A stretch of 15,749 bases of DNA from Thermoplasmatota archaeon (GCA_023379555.1 JAMCQR010000012.1:1-15749); one strand, 5' to 3'. Positions 6,396 to 15,225 are shown, counted from the first letter of the stretch. The notes: generated by a model not told the origin, from the sequence alone. Translations and numbers: made by a program.

Positions 6396-7020
6396 CTGGG
6401 AAGAGAGATTCTGGAAAATCCCTTGACCCTGAGAGACGGTCGATATGAAATGGACTTCGAAGATCTTGAAAAGAAAGTGAAGGAATCCAGGGCAAGAGTG
6501 CTAATACTTTGTTCACCTCACATAAATTTTGCCGCAATTTCCTATGAATTTGCAGACAGATCCGTGACATGCACTTCAGCCTCCAAAACATTCAATCTTG
6601 CAGGACTACAGATTTCCAACATCGCAATACCCAACGAAAGGCTTCGAAAAGATTTATTGAAATCTATAGAAACGACTGGCGTGGATCTACCCAATGCATT
6701 TGCAGCTACTGCAGCTCAAACAGCCTACAATGATAGCGAAGAGTGGCTGGATCAATTCCTGGAATATCTGAAGTGCAATCTTGAGTTTCTCAAGGATTTC
6801 ATCAAGAAGAATATTCGTAAAGGTAATAGAGCCGGATCCTGAATAGTCTCAGGATCTCCTTCTGAAGGAGGCAAAAGTAGCATTCAACAATGGGAAAGTA
6901 TTCCGGACTGGAGGGGCAGGATTAGAAAGAGTCAACAGCGCGTGTCTTCGTTCGATTCTTAATTCGGCACTGAACATGATTGCAGCTGCGTTGCAAAACT
7001 ACAGAACGGGAACCCTTTAG
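6396..7020 (+). pseudogene. Degraded MalY/PatB-type cystathionine beta-lyase (C-S lyase)
   Basis: Pieces of one class II aminotransferase-fold enzyme lie in order but cannot be read as one frame. GREILENPLTLRDGRYEMDF starts near 6399 and runs to LILCSPH at 6521. There the sequence jumps to INFAAISYEFADRS, an apparent in-frame loss of about 40 residues that removed the conserved SDEIH region. The PLP-lysine segment SKTFNLAGLQ remains. Near 6822 the reading shifts frame into VIEPDPE, meets TAG at 6844, and the C-terminal part (LLLKEAKVAFNNGKVF, then GGAGLERVNSACLRS) follows to a TAG at 7018. The loop normally between VIEP and the C-terminal helix is also missing. The N-terminal third is gone or unrecognisable. 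6209-6395 contains only frames with no convincing similarity; CEILIAAFDR near 6310 might be a last trace. Confidence 0.8.
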
Positions 7021-7033
7021 TCGGTTTCATGTG

Positions 7034-7073
7034 GTGTAACGAAATACCCATATTTCTGGATATTCAGTTACAC
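7034..7073. promoter_or_regulatory. Inverted repeats upstream of abiEi, candidate autoregulatory operator
   Basis: GTGTAAC (7034-7040) and GTTACAC (7067-7073) are perfect inverted repeats. Between them lie GAAATA (7041-7046) and TATTTC (7051-7056), a second perfect inverted pair with a four-base loop, and an imperfect palindrome CTGGATATTCAG (7056-7067). They sit just upstream of the abiEi TATA box. AbiEi antitoxins of other AbiE systems repress their own promoters by binding inverted repeats, so an operator role is a reasonable inference. Confidence 0.5.
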
Positions 7074-7077
7074 GGGA

Positions 7078-7085
7078 TTTAAGAA
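7078..7085 (+). promoter_or_regulatory. TATA box of the abiE operon (leaderless)
   Basis: TTTAAGAA is centred about 24 bases before ATG 7106, and no Shine-Dalgarno sequence is present, so the message is probably leaderless. Confidence 0.6.
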
Positions 7086-7105
7086 ATAATTAGAGATACC
7101 TTGCC

Positions 7106-7744
7106 ATGGCATATCTCAGTATGAATGACGTCTTGGATGAACTAATACTTCAAGAAAAGAACGTATTCACCCTTGGAGATGCAGCGAGGATAATGCACAA
7201 GGATAACGGATATGTATCAAAAATGCTAGCTTCAAACAGAAAAGTGGTTAGAATCGAGCGAGGGAAATTCTTTATCAATAAAGGAAAAATTTGGGATTTG
7301 TATGAGATAGCCTCCCAATTAGTTTTTCCAAGTTATATAAGTCTCTTTTCTGCATTCCAGTATTACTCAGTTACTGAACAAATCGTGAAAAGATTCAGCG
7401 TTATAACCTTAAAACGGCATAGGACCATTTTTGTCGATAATAACACCATTGAGTTTATTGCAATAAGAAGAGAGAGATTCTTTGGCTATACAAGAGATCA
7501 GAACAGATATGTTGCATTCTTAGAGAAAGCAATAGTTGATTCGATCTACTTGAACACCCCTCCATTATCGTATGTGGAAGAGGCATTTCTAGCTGCATTC
7601 AACAGAAAGAAGATAGAAGTAGACAGGCTAATTGATTACTCTATAGAGATGAAATCTAAGAAAGTTATGAAGAGCGTTGGTCATCTACTTGAAATGAAAG
7701 GAGTAAAATCGAAAAAGCTGAGGGGTGCAATAGGTGATCGATGA
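7106..7744 (+). CDS. abiEi: AbiEi-family antitoxin / transcriptional repressor
   Basis: The 212-residue product has an N-terminal winged-helix region (about residues 5-55: FTLGDAARIMHKDNGYVSKM, then RKVVRIERGKFFI). The AbiEi middle region follows, with the typical PSYISLFSAFQYYSVTEQIV and RFSVIT (about 75-100). The rest is a basic alpha/beta domain with a helical C terminus. In known AbiE systems this protein represses the operon and neutralises the AbiEii nucleotidyltransferase. It overlaps the next gene by 11 bases, the arrangement expected of a coupled toxin-antitoxin operon. Base composition is clearly AT-richer than in flanking core genes: 19 of 60 bases are G or C at 7261-7320, against 31 of 60 at 9241-9300 in katG. 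Confidence 0.82.
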   Translation: MAYLSMNDVLDELILQEKNVFTLGDAARIMHKDNGYVSKMLASNRKVVRIERGKFFINKGKIWDLYEIASQLVFPSYISLFSAFQYYSVTEQIVKRFSVITLKRHRTIFVDNNTIEFIAIRRERFFGYTRDQNRYVAFLEKAIVDSIYLNTPPLSYVEEAFLAAFNRKKIEVDRLIDYSIEMKSKKVMKSVGHLLEMKGVKSKKLRGAIGDR

Positions 7745-8522
7745 AGGAAATCTCTTGAGGAAAGCCAGCGGGTTCAGAGATATACGGCAGATCGAGAAGG
7801 ATTATCTCCTAACTATGATACTCAGAGAAATTTCCTCGGTCTTTACTACCGAAATCATATTCAAAGGAGGCACTTGTCTAAAGTATTTCTATAACCTGAA
7901 CAGATTTTCTGAGGATCTAGACTTCGCTGTTGACCCGTCACGCACTGGAGAAATGATAGGAAGAGTTTACGACAAAATAAATGCTGTCTTTGATAACTTA
8001 AACGAACAATATTCTGTTGTAGAAAGGGAGCATAGAGGACATAGGGAGGGAGATAACGTTGTTGGAGTAAATTTCGAAATAAGAGTCAGAGGGCCTTTGA
8101 ATGCAAGGACTGGACAACTACAGAATATAAAAATTGATCTCAGCACGGGGAATGATCTTGTCTTGGAACCAGATACGAAATTCCTATTGCCTCAATATGA
8201 GGACATAACCGTTTTTTCAATTCTTGTCATGAAAGTCGATGAGATCGTATCCGAGAAAGTAGCAGCTATCCTCGAGAGGAGCAGAATGCGTGATATCTAC
8301 GATCTATATTTCCTCTTACACGTTAGAGGGGCGAAATTTAACGAAGAATTGGTGATAAGCAAAATGGAAAAGAGAAATGAGTCATTTGATAGGAATAATC
8401 TCATCAGGAAGATATCAGAGGCAAACAACAAGAAGAGGTGGAAGTCAGAACTTTCCTATCTGGTTGATCCTCTTCCTGAAATTTCCGAGGTGACAGATTT
8501 GCTCAATAAGATTATAGAATAG
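7734..8522 (+). CDS. abiEii: AbiEii-family toxin, nucleotidyltransferase
   Basis: The 262-residue product shows the ordered motifs of AbiEii/MenT nucleotidyltransferases: FKGGTCLKYF (43-52), FSEDLDF (58-64, metal-binding D61 and D63), IKIDLS (132-137, third acidic residue D135), then KVDEIVSEKVAAILERSRMR (167-186) and DIYDLYFL (187-194). All catalytic positions I can recognise are intact, so the enzyme is probably active. Related toxins transfer nucleotides to RNA, tRNA in the mycobacterial cases, and halt growth, protecting populations from phage; the target here is unknown. The start is GTG 7734, inside the end of abiEi, with GAGGGGTG upstream; the 11-base overlap suggests coupled translation. 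It lies between a pseudogene and katG. Confidence 0.85.
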   Translation: MIDEGNLLRKASGFRDIRQIEKDYLLTMILREISSVFTTEIIFKGGTCLKYFYNLNRFSEDLDFAVDPSRTGEMIGRVYDKINAVFDNLNEQYSVVEREHRGHREGDNVVGVNFEIRVRGPLNARTGQLQNIKIDLSTGNDLVLEPDTKFLLPQYEDITVFSILVMKVDEIVSEKVAAILERSRMRDIYDLYFLLHVRGAKFNEELVISKMEKRNESFDRNNLIRKISEANNKKRWKSELSYLVDPLPEISEVTDLLNKIIE

Positions 8523-8557
8523 GACTTCTTCCATTTAGTCTGAATTGAGGAATGAAA

Positions 8558-8580
8558 ATGCGCATATCCTCTCAGCTGAG
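8558..8580. promoter_or_regulatory. Two palindromes upstream of katG, candidate operator
   Basis: ATGCGCAT (8558-8565) and CTCAGCTGAG (8571-8580) are perfect palindromes of 8 and 10 bases, the second ending eight bases before the katG TATA box. That is where archaeal regulators that affect TFB/TBP loading often bind. No regulator gene is next to it, so its identity is unknown. Confidence 0.45.
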
Positions 8581-8587
8581 GTAACCA

Positions 8588-8595
8588 TTTATAAC
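8588..8595 (+). promoter_or_regulatory. TATA box of katG, giving a leader of about 80 bases
   Basis: TTTATAAC is a good archaeal TATA box and would start transcription near 8617, about 80 bases before ATG 8698. Unlike most genes here katG would then be leadered, consistent with its Shine-Dalgarno-like GGACGTGA at 8686-8693. Confidence 0.65.
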
Positions 8596-8627
8596 TCATT
8601 TTGTATTTGATTATTCAAGGTAAGAAA

Positions 8628-8693
8628 ATGGTTTCATTAAGTGATAGACACAACGCAATGTTATTCCAAAAAGTGACTGTAAGAAGGACGTGA
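8628..8693 (+). CDS. Possible 21-codon leader ORF upstream of katG
   Basis: An ATG about ten bases after the predicted transcription start opens a 21-codon frame (begins MVSLSDRHNAM, ends VTVRRT). Its TGA stop at 8691-8693 falls on the last bases of the katG Shine-Dalgarno-like sequence, five bases before the katG ATG and in another frame. AAGGT lies shortly before its ATG. If translated it could couple ribosome traffic to katG. It is short and may be chance. Confidence 0.3.
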   Translation: MVSLSDRHNAMLFQKVTVRRT

Positions 8694-8697
8694 GTAA

Positions 8698-10878
<2,181 letters not shown>

Positions 10879-10897
10879 CGCCAAGAGTTTCAATCAT

Positions 10898-10905
10898 AAT
10901 TTATT
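10898..10905 (+). promoter_or_regulatory. TATA box of the lipB-like gene (leaderless)
   Basis: AATTTATT lies in the 49-base gap after katG, centred about 26 bases before ATG 10928. The gene therefore probably has its own promoter, although read-through from katG is possible because no T-tract terminator precedes it. Confidence 0.6.
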
Positions 10906-10927
10906 CCAAGACATGCTGTAGGAAAGC

Positions 10928-11575
10928 ATGATCTCGCTCTACCGTTGCATTCCAATGGACTACGAGGAATGCCTCAACCTGCAGAGGAGACTGAATCAAG
11001 AGAGGAACGAAGGCAAGATCGGTGATACGATTATCGCAACAGAGCATGAGGACACGTATACGGGAGGGATCCATTTCAAGCCAGGGAACATGGATAACTA
11101 CTCTGTCCCCATAATACAAGTAGAAAGGGGGGGTAACCTGACGTACCACGGAAAGGGTCAGCTGGTCCTGTATTTTGTGTTCAACCTGAATGATAGGGGA
11201 ATTAATGTAAGGAACCTGATTGAGCAGGTCCAGACTGCACTAAACCTCACTCTTATGAGCTACGGTCTGAAAAGCGATGGGCGTCTCTTCAAGGAAACGG
11301 GAGTGTGGGTTGGAGAAAGAAAGATATGTTCCATCGGTTTTGCAGTGAAGGGATTTTCGACCTTTCACGGAATCGCTGTAAACCTCAACACCGACCTCAG
11401 TAAGTTTTTCAACATTAATCCATGCGATATGGACCCTGGATTCATGACTTCACTGGCCAAAGAGACGGGACATAAGATTGATGAGATGGAGTTCCTGGAA
11501 AAGATGATAGACTATCTCTCAAAAGTCTTCGAAGAAGATATCAGAATGGAGGATTGCGTCAACATTAAAAACTGA
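10928..11575 (+). CDS. lipB: LipB-type octanoyltransferase (lipoate biosynthesis)
   Basis: The 215-residue product has the LipB signature: ERGGNLTYHGKGQLVLYFVF (66-85), with R67-G68-G69 and Y73-H74-G75; GVWVGERKICSIG (125-137) with the catalytic-type K132; HGIAVNLNTDL (147-157); and the catalytic cysteine C166 in INPCDMDP. LipB moves an octanoyl group from acyl carrier protein to the lipoyl-domain lysine of 2-oxoacid dehydrogenases or GcvH, after which LipA inserts sulfur. The conserved Lys/Cys pair marks it as LipB rather than the ATP-using ligase LplA. Archaea lack bacterial-type fatty acid synthesis, so the octanoyl donor is an open question. No lipA-like gene or lipoyl substrate is in the window. 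A few-base GGA lies before the ATG, but a TATA box at leaderless distance is the better explanation of the start. Confidence 0.9.
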   Translation: MISLYRCIPMDYEECLNLQRRLNQERNEGKIGDTIIATEHEDTYTGGIHFKPGNMDNYSVPIIQVERGGNLTYHGKGQLVLYFVFNLNDRGINVRNLIEQVQTALNLTLMSYGLKSDGRLFKETGVWVGERKICSIGFAVKGFSTFHGIAVNLNTDLSKFFNINPCDMDPGFMTSLAKETGHKIDEMEFLEKMIDYLSKVFEEDIRMEDCVNIKN

Positions 11576-11592
11576 TTTGTTTTATTTTTATA
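11576..11592 (+). terminator. T-rich terminator after lipB
   Basis: Right after the TGA stop the sequence has four T followed by ATTTTTATAA, an archaeal-type T-tract. The following AT-rich bases lead into the promoter of the next gene. Confidence 0.55.
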
Positions 11593-11617
11593 ATGAAATA
11601 ATTTTAAAACTGAGAAA

Positions 11618-11626
11618 AATATATAT
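11618..11626 (+). promoter_or_regulatory. TATA box of the lysine aminotransferase gene (leaderless)
   Basis: AATATATAT is centred 26 bases before ATG 11648, with no ribosome-binding sequence before the start codon. Confidence 0.75.
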
Positions 11627-11647
11627 CTTTTCTCCTAATTTAGTTAT

Positions 11648-12982
11648 ATGATTGCGCAGGATTTTTTGGACGCAGATGAAATTAAAAAGATGATTTCATC
11701 TCACATGCTTGCAGATGGGCTTCCGCTCATACTCAATCTCCAGAAAAGCAAGGGGATGAAGCTTTTCGACATGGAGACGGGTAAGGAGTTCCTTGACTTC
11801 TTTGGTTTCTTCGCCTCAAACGCCGTCGGGATGAACCACCCGGACATGTTCGAGAAGGACTTCCTCGAGGACCTGAAGTGGGCAGCGATCACGAAGGTCA
11901 CAAACTCTGATATCTATACTCCAGAGATGGCGAGGTTTGTAGACACATTTGCAAATGAGACCGGACCGGACTACATGAACCATTTCTTCTTTATTGACGG
12001 AGGTGCACTAGCTGTGGAAAATGCGCTCAAAGCTGCATTCGACTGGAAGGTGAGGAAGAATATGATGGAGGGAGCGAAGGGAGAAAAAGGTTCAAAAATC
12101 ATCCACCTGAAGGAAGCGTTCCATGGAAGGAGCGGATACACGATGAGCATGACTAACACCTACGATCCCAATAAGACAAAATACTTCCCAAAGTTCGACT
12201 GGCCACGACTGACCAATCCCAAGATAAATTTCCCCTTAGATGCAGATTCAGCTGAGGAAGTGGAAAAACTGGAAGATAAGAGCATTAGCGAGATGGAAAC
12301 AGCATTCAAGAAGAACAAGAACGACATTGCCGCATTCATAATGGAACCCGTACAGTGCGAAGGTGGAGACAACCATTTCAGGAAAGAGTATGTCCAGAGG
12401 GCAATGGAGGTCGTTCACGAAAACGATGCACTCTTCATAGTTGATGAGGTTCAAACCGGAATGGGAGTGACCGGAAAGTGGTGGGCACATCAGCACCACG
12501 ATATCGAACCAGATATCCTCGCATTCGGTAAGAAGTCGCAGATCTGCGGCATAATGGCTGGTAAGAAAATTGATGAAGTGGAAGACAACGTCTTCAAGGT
12601 CTCGAGCAGGATAAACTCTACGTGGGGCGGAAACCTAGCAGACATGGTCAGGTCTACAAAGATAATTGAGATCATGAAGAAGTACCAGCTTGTGAGAAAT
12701 GCAGAAAAGATGGGCTCAATCATCGTCGAATTCCTGAATGAGATGCACGACAAGTATCCAAACCTCGTGGTCAACCCAAGAGGAATAGGAACGCTCGACG
12801 CTCTTGACTTCAAGACAACCAAGGCAAGAGACGAATTCTTTGACCGCCTCTACTCGAAGGGAGTAGTGGTTCTGAAAGCTTCTGAGAGAACGATTAGACT
12901 GAGGCCTCCACTCATTGTGAGCGAGGACGATATAAGCCAATTCTCAGAAAAAGTGAAGCTAGTACTCAGGGAGATGTCCTGA
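11648..12982 (+). CDS. lat: L-lysine 6-aminotransferase (class III, PLP)
   Basis: The 444-residue product follows the mycobacterial/actinobacterial LAT family over its whole length. Landmarks are FGFFASNAVGMNHP (52-65), TNSDIYTPEMARFV (85-98), FFIDGGALAVENALKAAFDW (114-133), KEAFHGRSGYTMSMTN (155-170), MEPVQCEGG (232-240), VDEVQTG (265-271), FGKKSQICG (293-301), RINSTWGGNLADMV and RLRPPL near the end. K295 is the expected Schiff-base lysine and E238 matches the glutamate switch of M. tuberculosis LAT by constant offset. LAT passes the epsilon-amino group of lysine to 2-oxoglutarate, giving alpha-aminoadipate semialdehyde, which cyclises to piperideine-6-carboxylate. It is flanked by its own promoter and another promoter downstream, so it is probably monocistronic. 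The dehydrogenase that would complete lysine breakdown is not in the window; the pathway it serves is therefore uncertain. Confidence 0.92.
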   Translation: MIAQDFLDADEIKKMISSHMLADGLPLILNLQKSKGMKLFDMETGKEFLDFFGFFASNAVGMNHPDMFEKDFLEDLKWAAITKVTNSDIYTPEMARFVDTFANETGPDYMNHFFFIDGGALAVENALKAAFDWKVRKNMMEGAKGEKGSKIIHLKEAFHGRSGYTMSMTNTYDPNKTKYFPKFDWPRLTNPKINFPLDADSAEEVEKLEDKSISEMETAFKKNKNDIAAFIMEPVQCEGGDNHFRKEYVQRAMEVVHENDALFIVDEVQTGMGVTGKWWAHQHHDIEPDILAFGKKSQICGIMAGKKIDEVEDNVFKVSSRINSTWGGNLADMVRSTKIIEIMKKYQLVRNAEKMGSIIVEFLNEMHDKYPNLVVNPRGIGTLDALDFKTTKARDEFFDRLYSKGVVVLKASERTIRLRPPLIVSEDDISQFSEKVKLVLREMS

Positions 12983-12997
12983 ATAACCTGACAAATA

Positions 12998-13006
12998 TTT
13001 TATTTA
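12998..13006 (+). promoter_or_regulatory. TATA box of the TPR gene (leaderless), in a T-rich gap
   Basis: TTTTATTTA is centred 26 bases before ATG 13028. The same T-rich stretch, 12996-13016, probably also terminates the lysine aminotransferase transcript. Confidence 0.65.
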
Positions 13007-13027
13007 TTCTTTATATTCAACTGACCA

Positions 13028-13645
13028 ATGGACTTTAGGGTAACCAAGGAGAAACAGGACGATGAGAAGGAACAGGAAAGGGCAGTCAGTGCGGAGATAT
13101 ACTTCGAAAGGGGTTCCAGATACCTCGCGCTAAAGAAATACAAGGATGCGATCGATAACTTTCAGAAAGCCCTAGAACTGGACAAGGGCGATTTCGAAAC
13201 GCGGTTCAATCTAGCCGTGACTTACTTTCATTCTGGAAAATATGACAAGGCACTGGAAGTGTTTGATGAGCTCGTAAAGGAAGGAAGGGGGGATCAGGAT
13301 CTCTTTTTCAACATAGGTAGCATCTATCTCGAGAGAGGAGACTACAGGAAGGCAGTAGAGAACCTTGAGAAGTGCATACAGCTGGACGAACTGTACCTCG
13401 AAGGTTTCGTCAACCTGGGGAATGCGCACTTCTATCTTCAGGAGTATGACGATGCAATCAAGAATTATGATATATCGATAAAACTCAACCCACAGAATGC
13501 GGATTACTTTGTCAACAGGGGCCTTGCATACATGGGTAAGGGAGATAACGCTACAGCTGCAGCCGACCTGGAAAAAGCTCTTTCGTTGGACCCTTCTAAC
13601 AACAAAGCGAAATTGAATTTGCAGAAGATAGAGTCAGAGAGCTAG
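13028..13645 (+). CDS. Tetratricopeptide-repeat protein
   Basis: The 205-residue product is almost wholly five 34-residue TPR units in exact register: 22-55, 56-89, 90-123, 124-157 and 158-191. Each has the W/Y-G-A-A-P type pattern, for example YKDAIDNFQKALELD in the first and GKYDKALEVFDEL in the second. A charged 21-residue N terminus (KEKQDDEKEQER) and a short C-terminal helix flank them. There is no signal sequence or membrane segment, so it should be a cytoplasmic scaffold that binds one or more partner proteins; the partner is unknown. The stop codon TAG shares a CTAG with the stop of the convergent GGGP synthase gene, a four-base overlap. Confidence 0.9.
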   Translation: MDFRVTKEKQDDEKEQERAVSAEIYFERGSRYLALKKYKDAIDNFQKALELDKGDFETRFNLAVTYFHSGKYDKALEVFDELVKEGRGDQDLFFNIGSIYLERGDYRKAVENLEKCIQLDELYLEGFVNLGNAHFYLQEYDDAIKNYDISIKLNPQNADYFVNRGLAYMGKGDNATAAADLEKALSLDPSNNKAKLNLQKIESES

Positions 13646-14358
13646 GCCTTCACTGCGCTGACAATCTTTCCAAGAATTTCAGGATCGTTTTCCGCAATAG
13701 TTCCTGTTACGACTGCTGCGGCACCAGCGTCAATCATTTTCCCTGCCGTTTCGGGATCCCTGATACCTCCTCCGACAATGACAGGTATCGTCATCTCCCT
13801 GCAGACGGATTTTACTACTGCTGGATCTATACTCTGAGGCGCACCCGACCCTGCTTCCATATAGATTGCGTGGAACCCGATAAGTTCGGCTGCACTTGCA
13901 TAATCAAGAGCTGTAGATACATCTTGTCTCCCGATCAATCTCGCACCTCCGACTTTACCCACTGTCATTCCAGGTTCAAACACCAAGTAAGCAACCGAAA
14001 TGACTTCCATTCTTGTACTCTTCAAAAGTCTTGCAGACTTGACTTGGTAACCCATGACATACTTGAGATCATTAGAGTTGAGGAGGCTGAGGTAGAAGAT
14101 TGCATCCGCCCGTGGTGAAAAACCATCGGGGCTTGAAGGGAAGAGGATCACCGGTTTCTTGGTGGACTTCTTTATGGCTACGATCAGGTCATCCACGGAT
14201 TTCTGGTCAGTCCCAGTTGATCCCCCGACCATGATCGCGTCACTTCCAGATCTATTGATAATATCCAGTACATTTTCGACATTACCCGGGCCATTCTTCT
14301 CAGGGTCCAACAGAGTCAGGTGTCTTATCCGTCCATATTTTATGTTCTCGAGAATCAT
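13642..14358 (-). CDS. Geranylgeranylglyceryl phosphate synthase (GGGP synthase)
   Basis: The 238-residue product is a TIM-barrel prenyltransferase of the GGGPS/PcrB family: HLTLLDPEK (13-21, with D18), IMVGGSTGTD (42-51), VILFPSSP (70-77), YQVKSARLL (104-112), AIYMEAGSGAP (164-174, with E168), VIVGGGIRDPETA (193-205) and VVTGTI (216-221). It joins geranylgeranyl diphosphate to sn-glycerol 1-phosphate, the first committed step that gives archaeal lipids their stereochemistry. Its ATG overlaps the stop of the upstream DGGGP synthase gene as ATGA, so the two should be translated together. At the other end it shares CTAG with the stop of the TPR gene. Start and length both fit the family. Confidence 0.96.
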   Translation of the reverse strand: MILENIKYGRIRHLTLLDPEKNGPGNVENVLDIINRSGSDAIMVGGSTGTDQKSVDDLIVAIKKSTKKPVILFPSSPDGFSPRADAIFYLSLLNSNDLKYVMGYQVKSARLLKSTRMEVISVAYLVFEPGMTVGKVGGARLIGRQDVSTALDYASAAELIGFHAIYMEAGSGAPQSIDPAVVKSVCREMTIPVIVGGGIRDPETAGKMIDAGAAAVVTGTIAENDPEILGKIVSAVKA

Positions 14359-15173
14359 ACAGCACTACCAACTAGGAAGGCTATCAGTCCAACTACCATT
14401 CCGATCTTGATGAGATTCTGCCCTTTGGTTTGGTCATTGAAGAAAAAGAAAACCGAAGCCAGGAATATCGCATCAGATAATGCAACAGTAAACGCGTAAA
14501 ACCCGTTCCACTTGAAGAAGATGTAAGGGATAGGCGTGAGTGAGACTGCAACAACTATCAGTACAGCGGCTGCAACAAGGCTCAGGCCTTTGCCTATTTT
14601 CTTCGGAAGGGTAGTCCGGTTGATGTCACCCGACACATCCTCCACGTCTTTTACGATCTCCCTGGCAAGATTAGCAAGGAATGCCATGATTGAAAGGATG
14701 ATCACGACATAAGTCAGCCTGATGGAAAGACTGCCGTAGATGAAAACAAGACCCACAAGAGAAGATATTATCACATTACCCACGAGGCCCCACGCCTTCG
14801 TTTTCCACTCATACGTCACCAGAAGGAAAACGGCTACAGCCGCGATCAGGAATTGCGATATGTTGAGTGTGAAAATGGAAAGTATCAGTCCTCCTGCAAA
14901 TAAAGCGATCGCAAGGTACTTCGCTGATCTTCTAGAAACCTGGCCAGAAGGAATGGGTCTGTTAGGGTGATTTATCTTATCAGTTTCTACATCAAAGTAG
15001 TCGTTCAGGATATTCCCTCCCAAGAGAATTAGGAATACTACTGCCATAGCAAGGTACAGCTTTGGATGCAAAAGCCCCCTAATGCTCTCCACTGCAATGA
15101 CACCACCTATGACGGTCCCGAAGGAGGCCATCACAGCATTTATAGGTCTCATCAAGGCGAGATATCCTTTCAT
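14355..15173 (-). CDS. Digeranylgeranylglyceryl phosphate synthase (UbiA family)
   Basis: The 272-residue product is a polytopic membrane prenyltransferase with about eight to nine hydrophobic helices. The two Asp-rich motifs of UbiA enzymes are present: NDYFDVETD (57-65) with PNRPIPSG just after, and REIVKDVEDVSGD (171-183). Homology to archaeal DGGGP synthase and the next gene identify it: it adds the second geranylgeranyl chain to GGGP. The gene order puts the second enzyme first and the GGGP synthase second in one two-gene operon, covering consecutive steps at the membrane. A TATA box at leaderless distance supports ATG 15173, which also begins MKGYLALMRPINAVM like the family. A menaquinone or heme prenyltransferase is less likely given the neighbour. 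Confidence 0.92.
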   Translation of the reverse strand: MKGYLALMRPINAVMASFGTVIGGVIAVESIRGLLHPKLYLAMAVVFLILLGGNILNDYFDVETDKINHPNRPIPSGQVSRRSAKYLAIALFAGGLILSIFTLNISQFLIAAVAVFLLVTYEWKTKAWGLVGNVIISSLVGLVFIYGSLSIRLTYVVIILSIMAFLANLAREIVKDVEDVSGDINRTTLPKKIGKGLSLVAAAVLIVVAVSLTPIPYIFFKWNGFYAFTVALSDAIFLASVFFFFNDQTKGQNLIKIGMVVGLIAFLVGSAV

Positions 15174-15196
15174 GCCTAAAACCGAAGGTGCATCTG

Positions 15197-15204
15197 TTAA
15201 ATAA
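15197..15204 (-). promoter_or_regulatory. TATA box of the ether-lipid operon (leaderless)
   Basis: TTATTTAA on the minus strand is centred about 27 bases before ATG 15173. It lies only about 20 bases beyond the stop of the preceding gene on the same strand, so the operon has its own promoter. Confidence 0.75.
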
Positions 15205-15225
15205 GTCCTTCTAAATATAGTATTT

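Noticed and set aside
6245..6448. A 67-codon plus-strand frame before the PatB remnant
   Set aside because: It has no ribosome-binding site and no recognisable family, and it ends inside the pseudogene in another frame; at best it holds a trace of the lost N-terminal part.
5040..7020. Idea that the intact aminotransferase and the broken PatB gene are a tandem duplication
   Set aside because: They belong to different branches of the PLP fold-type I enzymes, are on opposite strands, and share only general PLP-lysine context.
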